Numbered from the stretch's first letter, positions 17,321-26,609 are shown. The stretch is 44,541 nt of DNA from Clostridiales bacterium (GCA_012800735.1 JAAZIU010000011.1:1-44541); one strand, 5' to 3'. Notes: generated by a model from the letters alone, not told the origin. Translations and numbers: made by a program.

Positions 17321-18751
17321 ATGGAACCATCCAAAACCGCCCCCGATTCAAAAAGCCGTATGTTCGCAAAGCTTGCCGGCGATATTTCGGCGTCTGCCGC
17401 AGCGCATATCTGCGGCGGCAGACTGATAGGGGATGACGCGATTATTTCATCGGTATCGACGGATTCGCGAGATGCGCATCCAGGCATGCTGTTTGTAGCT
17501 ATACGCGGAGAAAGACTTGACGGAAATCAGTTTGCCGCGAGTGCGCTTAAAAACGGTGCCGCAGCCGCTTTGGTGTCAAGCTTTCCGAATGAAACCGCAG
17601 GCAGCTTTATTTTAGTCGATGACACCACCGCAGCGCTCGGTAAAATCGCACGTTATTATAAAAGAAAAATAAACCCATTTACCATTGCCGTTACCGGATC
17701 GGTCGGAAAGACAACTACAAAGGAATACCTTACCTCGGTAATGAGGCAAAAATATAAGACGCACAAAACAGAAGGCAATTTCAACAACGAAATAGGCTTG
17801 CCGACAGTTCTTTTGAAACTGCATCCGGACGATAAATCCCTTGTTATCGAGTGCGGTATGTCCGCAAAAGGCGAGATTTCGAAACTCAGCCTTATTGCCG
17901 AACCCGACATGGCGGTTATTACGAATATCGGCACCTCTCATATCGGTCTTTTGGGCTCGAGGGAAAATATTGCAAAAGCCAAGCTTGAAATTCGCGACGG
18001 TCTGAAAACCGGCGGAAAACTTATTCTCAACGGCAGTGAGCCGTTGCTTGCGGGAATTGAAAACGCATATTATGTTTCGCCTTCCGAAGACGACATAGAC
18101 GCCTTTCTTAGGATAACTGATTTTATCGATACTGAAGAGGGAGCGGTTTTTACATTAAAATCGTCAGACGGCAGGGAATTTAGGGATCTACGGATACCTA
18201 CTCACGGCCGTCATACGGCTCTCGACGCATCATATGCCTTTTGCGCGGGGCTGCTTTGCAGCATAGACGAAAACAGTATTCGAGAAGGACTGTCGGATTA
18301 CCGTCCCGCCGCGATGAGACAGGATATATATGAATTTTCCGGAATCACCTTAATCGAGGACTGTTATAACGCCTCTCCCGAATCGATGCTTGCCTCGCTT
18401 GAAGTATTGCGCGGGCTTGCCGGTATAAACGGAGGAAGAATGTGCGCGGTTCTCGGAAATATGTATGAGCTGGGAAGCTACTCATCCGACCTTCACCGTA
18501 AGGTCGGCGAAGCAGCAGCGTCGCTCCCGCTCGATTTGCTGATCGCAGTCGGATATGAAGCTTTGGATATTGCAGACAGCGCAGTTATGGGAGGTCTTTC
18601 TTACGGTTCCGTATATCGCTGCAAAGATGCGGATGAAGCCGGCAGGCTCATGAGGGAACTTTTAAAGACAGGCGACTCGGTGCTGATAAAAGGCAGCCGC
18701 GCGATGGAGCTTGAGCGCGCAGCGGCGATATTCAAAGGCGGTGATTTTTAA
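17321..18751 (+). CDS. murF: UDP-MurNAc-tripeptide--D-alanyl-D-alanine ligase MurF
   Basis: MurF adds D-Ala-D-Ala to the UDP-linked tripeptide, the last cytoplasmic step of the stem peptide. The 476-residue protein shows the N-terminal Mur domain (STDSRDAHPGMLFVAIRGE), the ATP loop TGSVGKTTTKE, the EGNFNNEIGLP block and DCYNASPESM, a MurF rather than MurE motif. An AAGGA precedes the ATG. murE, which normally lies between the PBP and murF, is absent (34-bp gap). Its stop overlaps the mraY start by one base. Confidence 0.95.
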   Translation: MEPSKTAPDSKSRMFAKLAGDISASAAAHICGGRLIGDDAIISSVSTDSRDAHPGMLFVAIRGERLDGNQFAASALKNGAAAALVSSFPNETAGSFILVDDTTAALGKIARYYKRKINPFTIAVTGSVGKTTTKEYLTSVMRQKYKTHKTEGNFNNEIGLPTVLLKLHPDDKSLVIECGMSAKGEISKLSLIAEPDMAVITNIGTSHIGLLGSRENIAKAKLEIRDGLKTGGKLILNGSEPLLAGIENAYYVSPSEDDIDAFLRITDFIDTEEGAVFTLKSSDGREFRDLRIPTHGRHTALDASYAFCAGLLCSIDENSIREGLSDYRPAAMRQDIYEFSGITLIEDCYNASPESMLASLEVLRGLAGINGGRMCAVLGNMYELGSYSSDLHRKVGEAAASLPLDLLIAVGYEALDIADSAVMGGLSYGSVYRCKDADEAGRLMRELLKTGDSVLIKGSRAMELERAAAIFKGGDF

Positions 18752-19740
18752 TGAATTCTTTTATTCTTTGGCTCATCGCTTTTCTTATCACATTTGCAGC
18801 AACGGCGCTTATTCTCCGGCGTCTTATTCCTTATCTGAAAAGCCGGAAACTCGGGCAAAAAATACTCGATATAGGTCCCCGCTGGCATAAAAGCAAGGAA
18901 GGAACGCCGACGATGGGCGGTCTCAGCTTTATTGCCGGTTCAGCGATTGCTTTGGCGGCAGTTGCGGCGGTTGTGCTTTTAAAGGGTGACGGCGATATTT
19001 TACCACCCCTTGTTATCACTTATCTTATGTCGGTCGCTTACGGTTTTGCCGGTTGGCTGGATGACCGCACCAAATTCGCACATAACCGAAACGAAGGTTT
19101 GACGGCTGCGCAAAAATACGCCTTGCAGTTTGGAATCGCAATAATCTATATCGCAGCGATGCGCATTTTCGGTTTTATAGATACGGTTGTTCCGATCCCT
19201 TTTTTGGGAAGGGAAGTCGATTTAGGCTGGTTTTACTATGTGATTGCGATAATTGCCTTAACCGGTATCAATAACGGAGTTAATCTCAGTGACGGTATCG
19301 ACGGTCTATGCTCTTCTATTGTTGCAGTCGTGGCGATTTTCTTTACTGCGGCGTCTGTAAAAGCGGGGGTCGGCGGAGCGGCAGCTCTTTCCGGACTTAT
19401 GTTCGGCTCTGCGATTGGATTTCTAATTTACAACTTTTATCCCGCCCGCGTATTTATGGGCGACACCGGTTCTCTTTTCTTAGGCGGATTGGTAGTCGGC
19501 TGCGCTTTTTTGCTTGACAATCTGTTGATTCTGCTTTTGGTCGGACTTATCTATATAATAGAATGTTTGTCGGTAGTGCTTCAGGTGGCTTATTTTAAAT
19601 TGACACACGGAAAACGACTGTTTAAAATGGCTCCGATTCATCATCATTTCGAAAAATGCGGTTGGAGTGAAATCAAAGTAACTGCTGTTTTTTCCGCTTT
19701 CACCGCAATAACCTGCTTGATAGCCTGGTTCGGGCTCTGA
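18751..19740 (+). CDS. mraY: Phospho-N-acetylmuramoyl-pentapeptide transferase MraY
   Basis: MraY moves phospho-MurNAc-pentapeptide onto undecaprenyl phosphate to form lipid I. The 329-residue protein has about ten membrane helices and the expected cytoplasmic motifs: LDDRTKFAHNRNEGL, NLSDGIDGL, FMGDTGSLFLGG and the histidine cluster MAPIHHHFEKCGW. murD, which usually follows, is absent: ftsW begins 25 bp later. Confidence 0.97.
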   Translation: MNSFILWLIAFLITFAATALILRRLIPYLKSRKLGQKILDIGPRWHKSKEGTPTMGGLSFIAGSAIALAAVAAVVLLKGDGDILPPLVITYLMSVAYGFAGWLDDRTKFAHNRNEGLTAAQKYALQFGIAIIYIAAMRIFGFIDTVVPIPFLGREVDLGWFYYVIAIIALTGINNGVNLSDGIDGLCSSIVAVVAIFFTAASVKAGVGGAAALSGLMFGSAIGFLIYNFYPARVFMGDTGSLFLGGLVVGCAFLLDNLLILLLVGLIYIIECLSVVLQVAYFKLTHGKRLFKMAPIHHHFEKCGWSEIKVTAVFSAFTAITCLIAWFGL

Positions 19741-19765
19741 TGTTCGGACAGGCGGTTTATGAAAA

Positions 19766-21070
19766 ATGAACAGAGAAAATAACATCAATCGCCGTAATAA
19801 TACGCGGCCTATCCGCAACTCAGAAGGCGGTCAGCCGCCTGTAAGCGGTAGAAGAACTTCTCCCGCGCCTCTCAAAACCGATAATAAGACTTCGACAAAA
19901 ACTGTTTCCGGAGTTAGAAACGCTTTTATTCGCAGCGGAGATATCGTTCGTATAAGGGGAAGCATCGATCGACCTATGCTGGTCATTATACTCGTTCTGA
20001 TAGGCTACGGTTTAATCATGGCGTTCAGCGCCAGTTATGCCTATGCATTGGTTCGGACCGGTGACAGCTATTATTTTATAAAGCGTCAGTTGGTAGCGGT
20101 TGCGCTCGGTTTTATCGCGATGATATTCCTTATAAGAATGGATTACAGAACCATAACAAAGTTCGTAATACCGGGAATGTTGGTCGCGGTATTGTTGCTT
20201 GCGGTTGTCCCTATAATCGGAATATCGCAGGGGGTAGCCCAGCGGTGGATCAGTATTGCCGGCATATCGATACAGCCCTCGGAATTCATGAAGATAATGA
20301 TTATCTTATTCCTCGCGCTGTATATGGAGAGATACGGTAAAAACGTAATCGATTATCAGAACAAGTTCACTTCGTTTTTCTACGGCGCCGCTCTGCCATT
20401 CGGAATGCTGTTGATCGTCTGCATCCTCGTGTTGCTTGAAAAGCATATTTCCGGTACCGCGATTATATTTATCATCGGTTTTACCATTATATTTATCGGC
20501 GGCTGTGAGCTTATCTGGATAGTTCTTACCGGAATGATCGGTTTCGGCGTATTGGCTGTTACTATAAAGGTATGGGATTATGCTTATAAAAGGGTCGACA
20601 CCTGGCTGCATCCCGAAAAATACAGCACTCTCGATGAAGTTTATCAGACAATACAGGGATTGAACGCCATCGGTTCGGGAGGGATATTCGGAGTCGGGCT
20701 CGGAAACAGCCGTCAGAAATATATGTTTGTTTCTCAGCCTCAGAATGACTTTATTTTCCCGATAGTTTGTGAAGAGCTCGGACTTATAGGGGCAGCTTCG
20801 GTTATACTGCTCTTTATATTGTTTGTCTGGCGCGGCTTCAAAATCGCTTCAAGGATGCCGGATACTTTCTCCGCGCTTACAGTGATAGGAATAACCACAC
20901 ATATCGGCTTCCAGGCAGCGCTTAATATGCTTGTTGTAACAAATCTTTTCCCGAATACCGGCATTTCGCTGCCTTTCTTTTCCTGCGGAGGCACGTCGAC
21001 TGCGATGCAGGTCGCCGAAATGGGGATACTGTTATGTATGTCAAGATACACCTATGAGCGGCGAAGTTGA
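19766..21070 (+). CDS. ftsW: Septal peptidoglycan glycosyltransferase FtsW (SEDS family)
   Basis: FtsW polymerises lipid II into glycan strands at the septum, working with the class B PBP encoded upstream. The 434-residue protein has a basic, disordered N-terminus of about 70 residues, then ten membrane helices. Family motifs include ISIQPSEFMK and the C-terminal NTGISLPFFSCGGTS. Position between mraY and murG is the classic place of ftsW rather than rodA. AGGCGG lies about 10 bases before the ATG. Confidence 0.94.
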   Translation: MNRENNINRRNNTRPIRNSEGGQPPVSGRRTSPAPLKTDNKTSTKTVSGVRNAFIRSGDIVRIRGSIDRPMLVIILVLIGYGLIMAFSASYAYALVRTGDSYYFIKRQLVAVALGFIAMIFLIRMDYRTITKFVIPGMLVAVLLLAVVPIIGISQGVAQRWISIAGISIQPSEFMKIMIILFLALYMERYGKNVIDYQNKFTSFFYGAALPFGMLLIVCILVLLEKHISGTAIIFIIGFTIIFIGGCELIWIVLTGMIGFGVLAVTIKVWDYAYKRVDTWLHPEKYSTLDEVYQTIQGLNAIGSGGIFGVGLGNSRQKYMFVSQPQNDFIFPIVCEELGLIGAASVILLFILFVWRGFKIASRMPDTFSALTVIGITTHIGFQAALNMLVVTNLFPNTGISLPFFSCGGTSTAMQVAEMGILLCMSRYTYERRS

Positions 21071-21103
21071 ATACTGAATAAAGGAATAAAGGCGGCAAAA
21101 TAT

Positions 21104-22216
21104 ATGAAAATCGTTTTATCCGGCGGAGGTACGGGAGGTCATGTCAATCCCGCGCTCGCGATAGCCGGTACCATCAAGGCGCACGAACCTGATTCGGAAA
21201 TCAGCTATATAGGAACTCCGAAGGGAATAGAGAACAAACTTGTCCCTCTTGCCGGTTACCCCCTTTATCATGTCGAAATACAGGGACTTAAACGGAAAAT
21301 ATCCCTGTCGAATCTCAAAACGGCTTGGCTTACCGTTACATCGGTCAATAAAGCCAAAAAGCTGCTTTTGCAGCTTGCTCCGGATATAGTCGTCGGAACC
21401 GGCGGTTATGCCTGCTGGCCGGTCGTCAAAGCGGCTCATAAGCTGGGGATTCCGACTGCTCTTCACGAATCAAATGCAATACCCGGTTTCGCGGTCAAAA
21501 TGCTTGAAAAAGACGTTGATCTAATATTTATTAATTTTGAAGAGACAAAGAAAGTTTTAAAGTATCCGCATAAGGCGGAAAGAGTCGGAAATCCGATGCG
21601 CGGAGCCTTTGAAATACAAGACAGAGATAAGGCGAGACAGGAGCTCGGAGTTAATGCCGACGATATTTGTATTCTTTCTTACGGCGGTTCGATGGGCGCC
21701 GAACAGGTCAATAACGAAATCCTTGCGGTAATGAGGGACTATACTTCAAAAGAACCGAAGATAAGACATCTCCATGCAACGGGAGCCATTGAATGGCCGA
21801 TTGCCTCGGTGCAATTCAAGGAAATGGAACTGGATAAGTTTGCCAATCTCAGTCTTGTCGAGTATATATATAATATGCCGCAGGAGATGGCTGCCGCGGA
21901 CATCGTTATCTGCCGAGCCGGCGCGATGACTTTATCTGAGCTTGCTTTGATGAGAAAAGCCTGTATCCTGATTCCTTCGCCAAACGTAGCAGATAACCAT
22001 CAGTATAAAAACGCAAAGGTGTTAGCCGACAAAAACGCAGCTCTCGTGTTTCAGGAAAGCGAGCTTGCAGAGGGACGACTTGCCGAAGCTGTTCGCTCGC
22101 TGGTATCAGATTCGACGAAGAGAAAGAAAATGGCGGATAACATATCGGAGTTTGCCGTAAATGACGCCTCCGAAAGAATATACGCGGGGCTTTCGAAACT
22201 TCTGAAACAAAACTAA
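21104..22216 (+). CDS. murG: Lipid II synthase MurG
   Basis: MurG adds GlcNAc to lipid I on the inner face of the membrane, giving lipid II. The 370-residue protein has the N-terminal glycine-rich loop SGGGTGGHVNPALAIAG, the HESNAIPG block, SYGGSMGAEQVN and the UDP-GlcNAc-binding CRAGAMTLSEL region. AAGGCGG precedes the ATG. It follows ftsW by 33 bp and precedes ftsQ by 40 bp; murB and murC, sometimes found here, are absent. Confidence 0.97.
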   Translation: MKIVLSGGGTGGHVNPALAIAGTIKAHEPDSEISYIGTPKGIENKLVPLAGYPLYHVEIQGLKRKISLSNLKTAWLTVTSVNKAKKLLLQLAPDIVVGTGGYACWPVVKAAHKLGIPTALHESNAIPGFAVKMLEKDVDLIFINFEETKKVLKYPHKAERVGNPMRGAFEIQDRDKARQELGVNADDICILSYGGSMGAEQVNNEILAVMRDYTSKEPKIRHLHATGAIEWPIASVQFKEMELDKFANLSLVEYIYNMPQEMAAADIVICRAGAMTLSELALMRKACILIPSPNVADNHQYKNAKVLADKNAALVFQESELAEGRLAEAVRSLVSDSTKRKKMADNISEFAVNDASERIYAGLSKLLKQN

Positions 22217-22256
22217 TATTCAAAAGCCTTGAATTCATATGAGAGGAGGCTGCCGC

Positions 22257-23102
22257 ATGGATAGAATAGAACTCGGAGATCGGGTTCTCAGGGAAAATTT
22301 TGAAAAAGCCGGACGCAAAAAAAAGCGCGACCGCATAAAGGAAATTATACTTTTCTCGGCTATGACCGTCGCGGTGCTTTCTCTTCTTATATCTCTGATG
22401 TATCTTTTTGTTTTTAGGGTAAAGTCGGTTTCAGTCGAAGGAAGCGAAATCTATTCAAACGACGACATCAAAGACTCGGTACTCGCCAGATATCAGGACG
22501 CGAGTATTTTTCCTCTTGATTCGCAAAATATCGCCTATCAGCTCAAACTGACTTATCCTTATATTAAAAACGTCAAGATAGGGAAAGTTTTTCCGTCGGC
22601 TTTATCGCTTAAAATAGAGGATGACAACGGGGCTTATTATACAGAAATAGCCGGCAGATACTTCGTTTTGTCTCATAAGCTGAGATTGCTTGAATGTGTC
22701 GAGCGGGAATCGGATCTCGACCACAGGGGTCTTTGTCATGTAACTCTGCCGCCGGTTGCATATGCCGTAACCGGCACCGAAGTCGTTTTCAAACGGAAAA
22801 GCGATTTCGAAAATGTAAGCAAAGTCATAGAAACACTGTATGAATCGGATATGTCAATGCTTATATCTTCAATCAACATGAATGACAAATTCGATATGTT
22901 TTTTATATACAACCATCAATACCGTATCGAATTCGGAAAAAACGAAAATCTTGATGTAAAGCTCGAACTCGTGAGGAAGATAATTAAGACCTTCGAAGAT
23001 GAATTCAGCACCGATAAGCTCAAGGGTACCGTAAATGTAAGCGACATAACGCAGGGGTTTGTAATTTTCGACAGTAAGGTCCGATTAAGCGGAAAAAAAT
23101 AA
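22257..23102 (+). CDS. ftsQ: Cell division protein FtsQ/DivIB
   Basis: A 281-residue bitopic protein with a basic cytoplasmic start, one membrane helix (about 30-54), an extracellular POTRA domain opening VKSVSVEGSEIYSNDDI, and an FtsQ-type beta domain. It works with FtsL and FtsB/DivIC to switch on septal synthesis. The ATG at 22257 is chosen over 22239 because a perfect AGGAGG (22244-22249) lies 7 bases before it. It is the last gene of the long run; ftsA, often next, is missing and ftsZ follows after 322 bp. Confidence 0.88.
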   Translation: MDRIELGDRVLRENFEKAGRKKKRDRIKEIILFSAMTVAVLSLLISLMYLFVFRVKSVSVEGSEIYSNDDIKDSVLARYQDASIFPLDSQNIAYQLKLTYPYIKNVKIGKVFPSALSLKIEDDNGAYYTEIAGRYFVLSHKLRLLECVERESDLDHRGLCHVTLPPVAYAVTGTEVVFKRKSDFENVSKVIETLYESDMSMLISSINMNDKFDMFFIYNHQYRIEFGKNENLDVKLELVRKIIKTFEDEFSTDKLKGTVNVSDITQGFVIFDSKVRLSGKK

Positions 23103-23181
23103 AAAAGATCGCAATATTAAAGAAAACATCTGAAATAACTGTTATCAGTTGTTAAAAGATTTTAAACTTTATCAAAACCTC

Positions 23182-23210
23182 TTGCAAAAATGTAAAAAAA
23201 AGGGTATCAT
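23182..23210 (+). promoter_or_regulatory. Sigma-A promoter of ftsZ
   Basis: TTGCAA (23182-23187), a 17-bp spacer and TATCAT (23205-23210), each 5 of 6 to consensus, in AT-rich DNA 80 bp after ftsQ. It implies a leader of about 200 nt before ftsZ. Confidence 0.7.
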
Positions 23211-23424
23211 ATTATAAGTATAATCAGTATAGTTATAATTGCGCGAACCGATGCGGAAACGCGAAAATGAAGATTTGTTTCGAAGCATAATATCATATAA
23301 AGCGTTATACGACGCAGAATCCGATATCATTGTTTCTCGAAGCATCTTCGAGAAAAAGTTTATTAATAATTGGGCGTCCGTTTTTTTATTCGGACGTATT
23401 TAAATATTGCTGGAGGTAACGCAG
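23211..23424 (+). promoter_or_regulatory. Long structured 5' leader of ftsZ
   Basis: The gap between the ftsZ promoter and start codon holds no gene. It contains a perfect 10-bp stem with a 3-nt loop (23333-23342 with 23346-23355), then a 6-bp stem CGTCCG (23375-23380) with CGGACG (23391-23396) whose loop is a T run. Two near-identical segments, TTGTTTCGAAGCAT (from about 23275) and TTGTTTCTCGAAGCAT (from about 23330), form a direct repeat. GGAGGT at 23412-23417 is the ribosome binding site. No known riboswitch class was recognised. Confidence 0.6.
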
Positions 23425-24642
23425 ATGCCATTCGAGTTGGACGAGAGTGTAGATAGTGGAGTTATAATAAAAGTTATCGGAGTTGGCGGCGGCGGCTGCA
23501 ATGCAGTCAACCATATGATAGAGTGCAATGTTCAGGGAGTTGAGTTCATTGCTATAAATACAGATAAGCAGGCTCTCAATCAGAATAACGCGCAGGTAAA
23601 GATTCCGATAGGAGAAAAAATAACCAAAGGCCACGGTGCCGGAGCCAATCCCGATATAGGCGTCAGGGCGGCGGAGGAAAGCACAGAAGAAATCAGCAAC
23701 GCTCTTAAAGGAGCGGAAATGTGCTTTATCACCGCGGGTATGGGCGGAGGCACCGGAACCGGCGCCGCTCCGGTAATTGCCAAAATAGCGAAAGATTTAG
23801 ATATACTGACAGTCGGAATAGTCACAAAACCATTCAGCTTTGAAGGTCAGCGCCGCATGCGCACCGCCGAAGCCGGAATAGAAAAGTTCAGCACTATTGT
23901 CGACTCGCTCATTATAATACCAAACGACCGCTTGAAACAGATTTCCGAAAAGCGGATAACCTTAAAAAATGCCTTTGCGGAAGCTGATGATGTGCTCCGC
24001 CGCGGCGTTCAGTCCATTACCGAGCTGATAAATGTTCCCGGATATATCAACCTTGACTTCGCCGATGTAACCACTATAATGGAGAACGGCGGCTTTGCCC
24101 ATATGGGTATCGGCAGCGCCGAAGGCAAGGATAAAGCTATTGAAGCGGCGAAGGGCGCCATTTCGAGCCCGCTGCTTGAAACCTCGATTCGGGGCGCAAT
24201 GGGCGTTATCGTCAACATTACTGCTTCTCCGGATATCGGACTTGACGAAGCTGAAGCAGCCTCTTCATTCATTACCGACGAGGCTTCGCCGGACGCTCAG
24301 GTCATTTACGGCGTAGCGTTTGACAGCACACTCGAAGATCGTATGCTTGTAACAGTTATTGCGACCGGTTTCAGTGCCATGTCAAGCAATGAAGAAGGCG
24401 ATAAGAAAGTTGAAGCCCGCAAAGAAGCGGTAACTCCGGCAACCGGCGCAACCCGCCCGACAGGAGAGAGGCAGCCTTTCTATAAATCCGGCGACGCAGC
24501 AAAAACCGAAGCAGATACACAGAGCGCAGAAACTCAGACGGCTCCGGAACCGAAAACCGAGTCTTTCATCTCGGATGACGATTTCAATGATATAATGAAT
24601 ATTATGAAGAATTCCCGCCGTCAGCAGGGTGATCGCAGATAA
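23425..24642 (+). CDS. ftsZ: Cell division GTPase FtsZ
   Basis: FtsZ forms the division ring. The 405-residue protein has the tubulin-like GTP-binding signature GGGTGTG at 107-113, NTDKQAL, the NLDFADV synergy-loop region and a variable linker from about residue 320. The C-terminal peptide is unusual: where most FtsZ have D-I-P-x-F-L-R, this one reads DIMNIMK (389-395) followed by a basic end, so the proline is lost. The ATG at 23425 is set by GGAGGT 7 bases upstream; the TTG at 23407 lies before that site and is rejected. No ftsA is adjacent, as in many Clostridia that probably rely on SepF. Confidence 0.97.
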   Translation: MPFELDESVDSGVIIKVIGVGGGGCNAVNHMIECNVQGVEFIAINTDKQALNQNNAQVKIPIGEKITKGHGAGANPDIGVRAAEESTEEISNALKGAEMCFITAGMGGGTGTGAAPVIAKIAKDLDILTVGIVTKPFSFEGQRRMRTAEAGIEKFSTIVDSLIIIPNDRLKQISEKRITLKNAFAEADDVLRRGVQSITELINVPGYINLDFADVTTIMENGGFAHMGIGSAEGKDKAIEAAKGAISSPLLETSIRGAMGVIVNITASPDIGLDEAEAASSFITDEASPDAQVIYGVAFDSTLEDRMLVTVIATGFSAMSSNEEGDKKVEARKEAVTPATGATRPTGERQPFYKSGDAAKTEADTQSAETQTAPEPKTESFISDDDFNDIMNIMKNSRRQQGDRR

Positions 24643-24660
24643 GAACAATAGATTTCAAAG

Positions 24661-24686
24661 GCGGATCTTCACCGATCCGCTTTTTT
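24661..24686 (+). terminator. Intrinsic terminator of ftsZ
   Basis: A 7-bp GC-rich stem, GCGGATC (24661-24667) with GATCCGC (24674-24680), 6-nt loop and six T directly after. It lies 18 bp past the ftsZ stop codon. Confidence 0.92.
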
Positions 24687-24726
24687 GTCGTAAAACCGAT
24701 ATTTTATACTAACGTAATTTTTTATG

Positions 24727-24744
24727 CGGCGGATTGTTCCGCCG
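24727..24744 (+). promoter_or_regulatory. Hairpin covering the start region of the ABC exporter gene
   Basis: A perfect 7-bp inverted repeat, CGGCGGA with TCCGCCG, 4-nt loop, ends 7 bases before the first ATG of the exporter. It has no T run, so it is not a terminator. It sits where a ribosome binding site should be, so it may limit translation or be a protein-binding site. Confidence 0.5.
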
Positions 24745-24751
24745 TACATTT

Positions 24752-26494
24752 ATGCTTATGAAAGACATTGAATATATAAAACGCTTCGTTCGATATTATA
24801 AGCCCCAAAGGAAAATGTTTTTCCTTGATATGGGAGCCGCGCTTGTGCTTGCCGTCTGCGATATGTTTTATCCGATGCTGACAAGACAGGTGCTGAATGT
24901 TTATATTCCGGGCAAAATGATAAATATGGTTCTGATTACTGCCGGGATATTGCTATGTATTTACCTGATCAAGCTCGGAATGAACTACTTTACCCAGTAT
25001 TACGGTCATGTTGTCGGCGTGAAAATGCAGGCGCAGATGCGGCGGGAAATTTTTGACCGGCTTCAGAGAATGCCGTTGAAATTTTTCGACGACAACAAAA
25101 CCGGAGCCATCATGTCAAGGATAACCAACGACCTTTTTGCGGTTTCCGAACTTGCGCATCACGGACCCGAGGATCTCTTCATTTCGGCGGTGCTGTTGAT
25201 AGGATCTTTTGTGATGATGGCGTCCGTAAATCTGACAATGACGCTGATTATCTTTTGCCAGATACCGATTATGATAATCTTCGCAATGAAAAAGCGGTTA
25301 AAACTCAGCGCCGCGTTTACAAAGAACCACGAAGAACTCGCCGTTATCAACGCGCAGCTTGAAAACAGCATATCCGGGATCAGGGTTTCAAAAGCCTTTA
25401 CAAATAAAAGCTATGAAAACGCCCAGTTCGAAGCCGGCAACTCGGCATTTGTAAGGGCAAGATCCAAGGCATACAAAGTAATGGGCGAATTCGGCGCCGG
25501 AAATGCGTTTATTGCCGATATTCTCTATATCACGGTGCTCCTTACCGGCGGAATTTTCACCTATTTCGGAAAGATAAATTTCGGTGATTATACAGCTTTT
25601 GTGCTTTATGTAGGCGTCTTTTTGAATCCGATTAGAAGAATAGTCGCTTTTATCGAACAGCTTCAGGAAGGCATGTCAGGATTTCGGCGTTTCTGCGAAA
25701 TAATGGATCTTCCGGTTGAAGAAGACTCTCCGAATGCGATTAATCTGACAGACGTAAAAGGTGAGATTGCATTTAACGATGTCAGTTTTTCTTACGGAGA
25801 CGGAAAAGCGCAGGTGTTGAGCGGAATAACTTTCGATATCCCGCAGGGAGAGACTGTCGCGCTGGTAGGTCCTTCCGGCGGCGGCAAGACCACGATATGC
25901 AACCTTATCCCCCGCTTTTACGAGATAAACAGCGGCTCAATTACAATCGACGGAAAGGATATCAGGGAAGTTACCCGCGAATCTCTCAGGGATTCGATAG
26001 GAATCGTAGCGCAGGATATCTTTCTCTTTGACGGAACGGTATTTGACAATATCGCCTACGGTCGTCCCGGCGCTTCCCGAGAAGAAGTTGAACGCGCAGC
26101 CAAGCTTGCCAATATCCATGATTATGTCATGACGTTGCCCGAAGGATATAATCAGCTTGTCGGAGAACGAGGCGTCAAGCTTTCCGGCGGTCAGAAACAG
26201 CGTATATCCATTGCCCGCGTCTTCCTCAAAGACCCGCCGGTGCTAATCCTTGACGAAGCGACGTCGGCGCTTGACAACGCGACCGAGATGCTGATCCAGC
26301 AGTCGCTTGACAAACTCTGCCGCGGCCGCACGACAATTATCGTCGCTCACCGCCTGTCCACCATAAAGCACGCATCAAAAATCATCGTTATAGACGACGA
26401 CGGCATCAGAGAGCAGGGAACCCATGCCCGGCTGATGGATTTAGACGGCATTTATGCCGAGTTGTATAAATATCAGTTTCGAGACGCAGAATAA
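24752..26494 (+). CDS. ABC exporter, membrane and ATPase domains fused (MsbA/LmrA type)
   Basis: This 580-residue half-transporter has six membrane helices in its N-terminal half and an ATPase domain with Walker A GPSGGGKTT (about 373-381), signature LSGGQKQR (about 477) and Walker B VLILDEATSALD (about 500). Such proteins work as dimers and export lipids, peptides or drugs; the substrate cannot be read. The coupling region QRMPLKFFDDNKTGAIMSR is typical. Start is uncertain: ATGs at 24752 and 24758 are both possible, and the usual ribosome binding site is replaced by a hairpin. It is a single-gene unit, flanked by terminators, just upstream of the repeat-containing regulator. Confidence 0.88.
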   Translation: MLMKDIEYIKRFVRYYKPQRKMFFLDMGAALVLAVCDMFYPMLTRQVLNVYIPGKMINMVLITAGILLCIYLIKLGMNYFTQYYGHVVGVKMQAQMRREIFDRLQRMPLKFFDDNKTGAIMSRITNDLFAVSELAHHGPEDLFISAVLLIGSFVMMASVNLTMTLIIFCQIPIMIIFAMKKRLKLSAAFTKNHEELAVINAQLENSISGIRVSKAFTNKSYENAQFEAGNSAFVRARSKAYKVMGEFGAGNAFIADILYITVLLTGGIFTYFGKINFGDYTAFVLYVGVFLNPIRRIVAFIEQLQEGMSGFRRFCEIMDLPVEEDSPNAINLTDVKGEIAFNDVSFSYGDGKAQVLSGITFDIPQGETVALVGPSGGGKTTICNLIPRFYEINSGSITIDGKDIREVTRESLRDSIGIVAQDIFLFDGTVFDNIAYGRPGASREEVERAAKLANIHDYVMTLPEGYNQLVGERGVKLSGGQKQRISIARVFLKDPPVLILDEATSALDNATEMLIQQSLDKLCRGRTTIIVAHRLSTIKHASKIIVIDDDGIREQGTHARLMDLDGIYAELYKYQFRDAE

Positions 26495-26501
26495 TAACAG
26501 A

Positions 26502-26535
26502 AAAACCGGAAGAGCTCAAAGGCGCTTCCGGTTTT
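26502..26535 (+). terminator. Intrinsic terminator of the ABC exporter
   Basis: An 11-bp stem, AAAACCGGAAG (26502-26512) with CTTCCGGTTTT (26525-26535), starts 8 bp after the stop codon. A-rich and T-rich ends let it work in either direction. Confidence 0.88.
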
Positions 26536-26590
26536 CATATATAAAAAATGCATGATCACTCTTAAAACGCTTTATATTAAATAAAAATCA

Positions 26591-26609
26591 TATCAACCGC
26601 AGGTTGAGA
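26591..26609. promoter_or_regulatory. Operator-like palindrome, copy 1
   Basis: TATCAAC-N5-GTTGAGA. This is the first of three sites with the form TATCAAC-N5-GTTGATA in the 418-bp non-coding stretch 26536-26953 before the XRE regulator. The last two bases depart from the palindrome. The inner bases extend the symmetry to TCAACC-GCA-GGTTGA. Confidence 0.7.

Noticed and set aside
17321-18751. MurE instead of MurF
   Set aside because: The DCYNASPESM motif and TGSVGKTTTKE loop fit MurF, and the MurE amino-acid-binding DNPR motif is absent.
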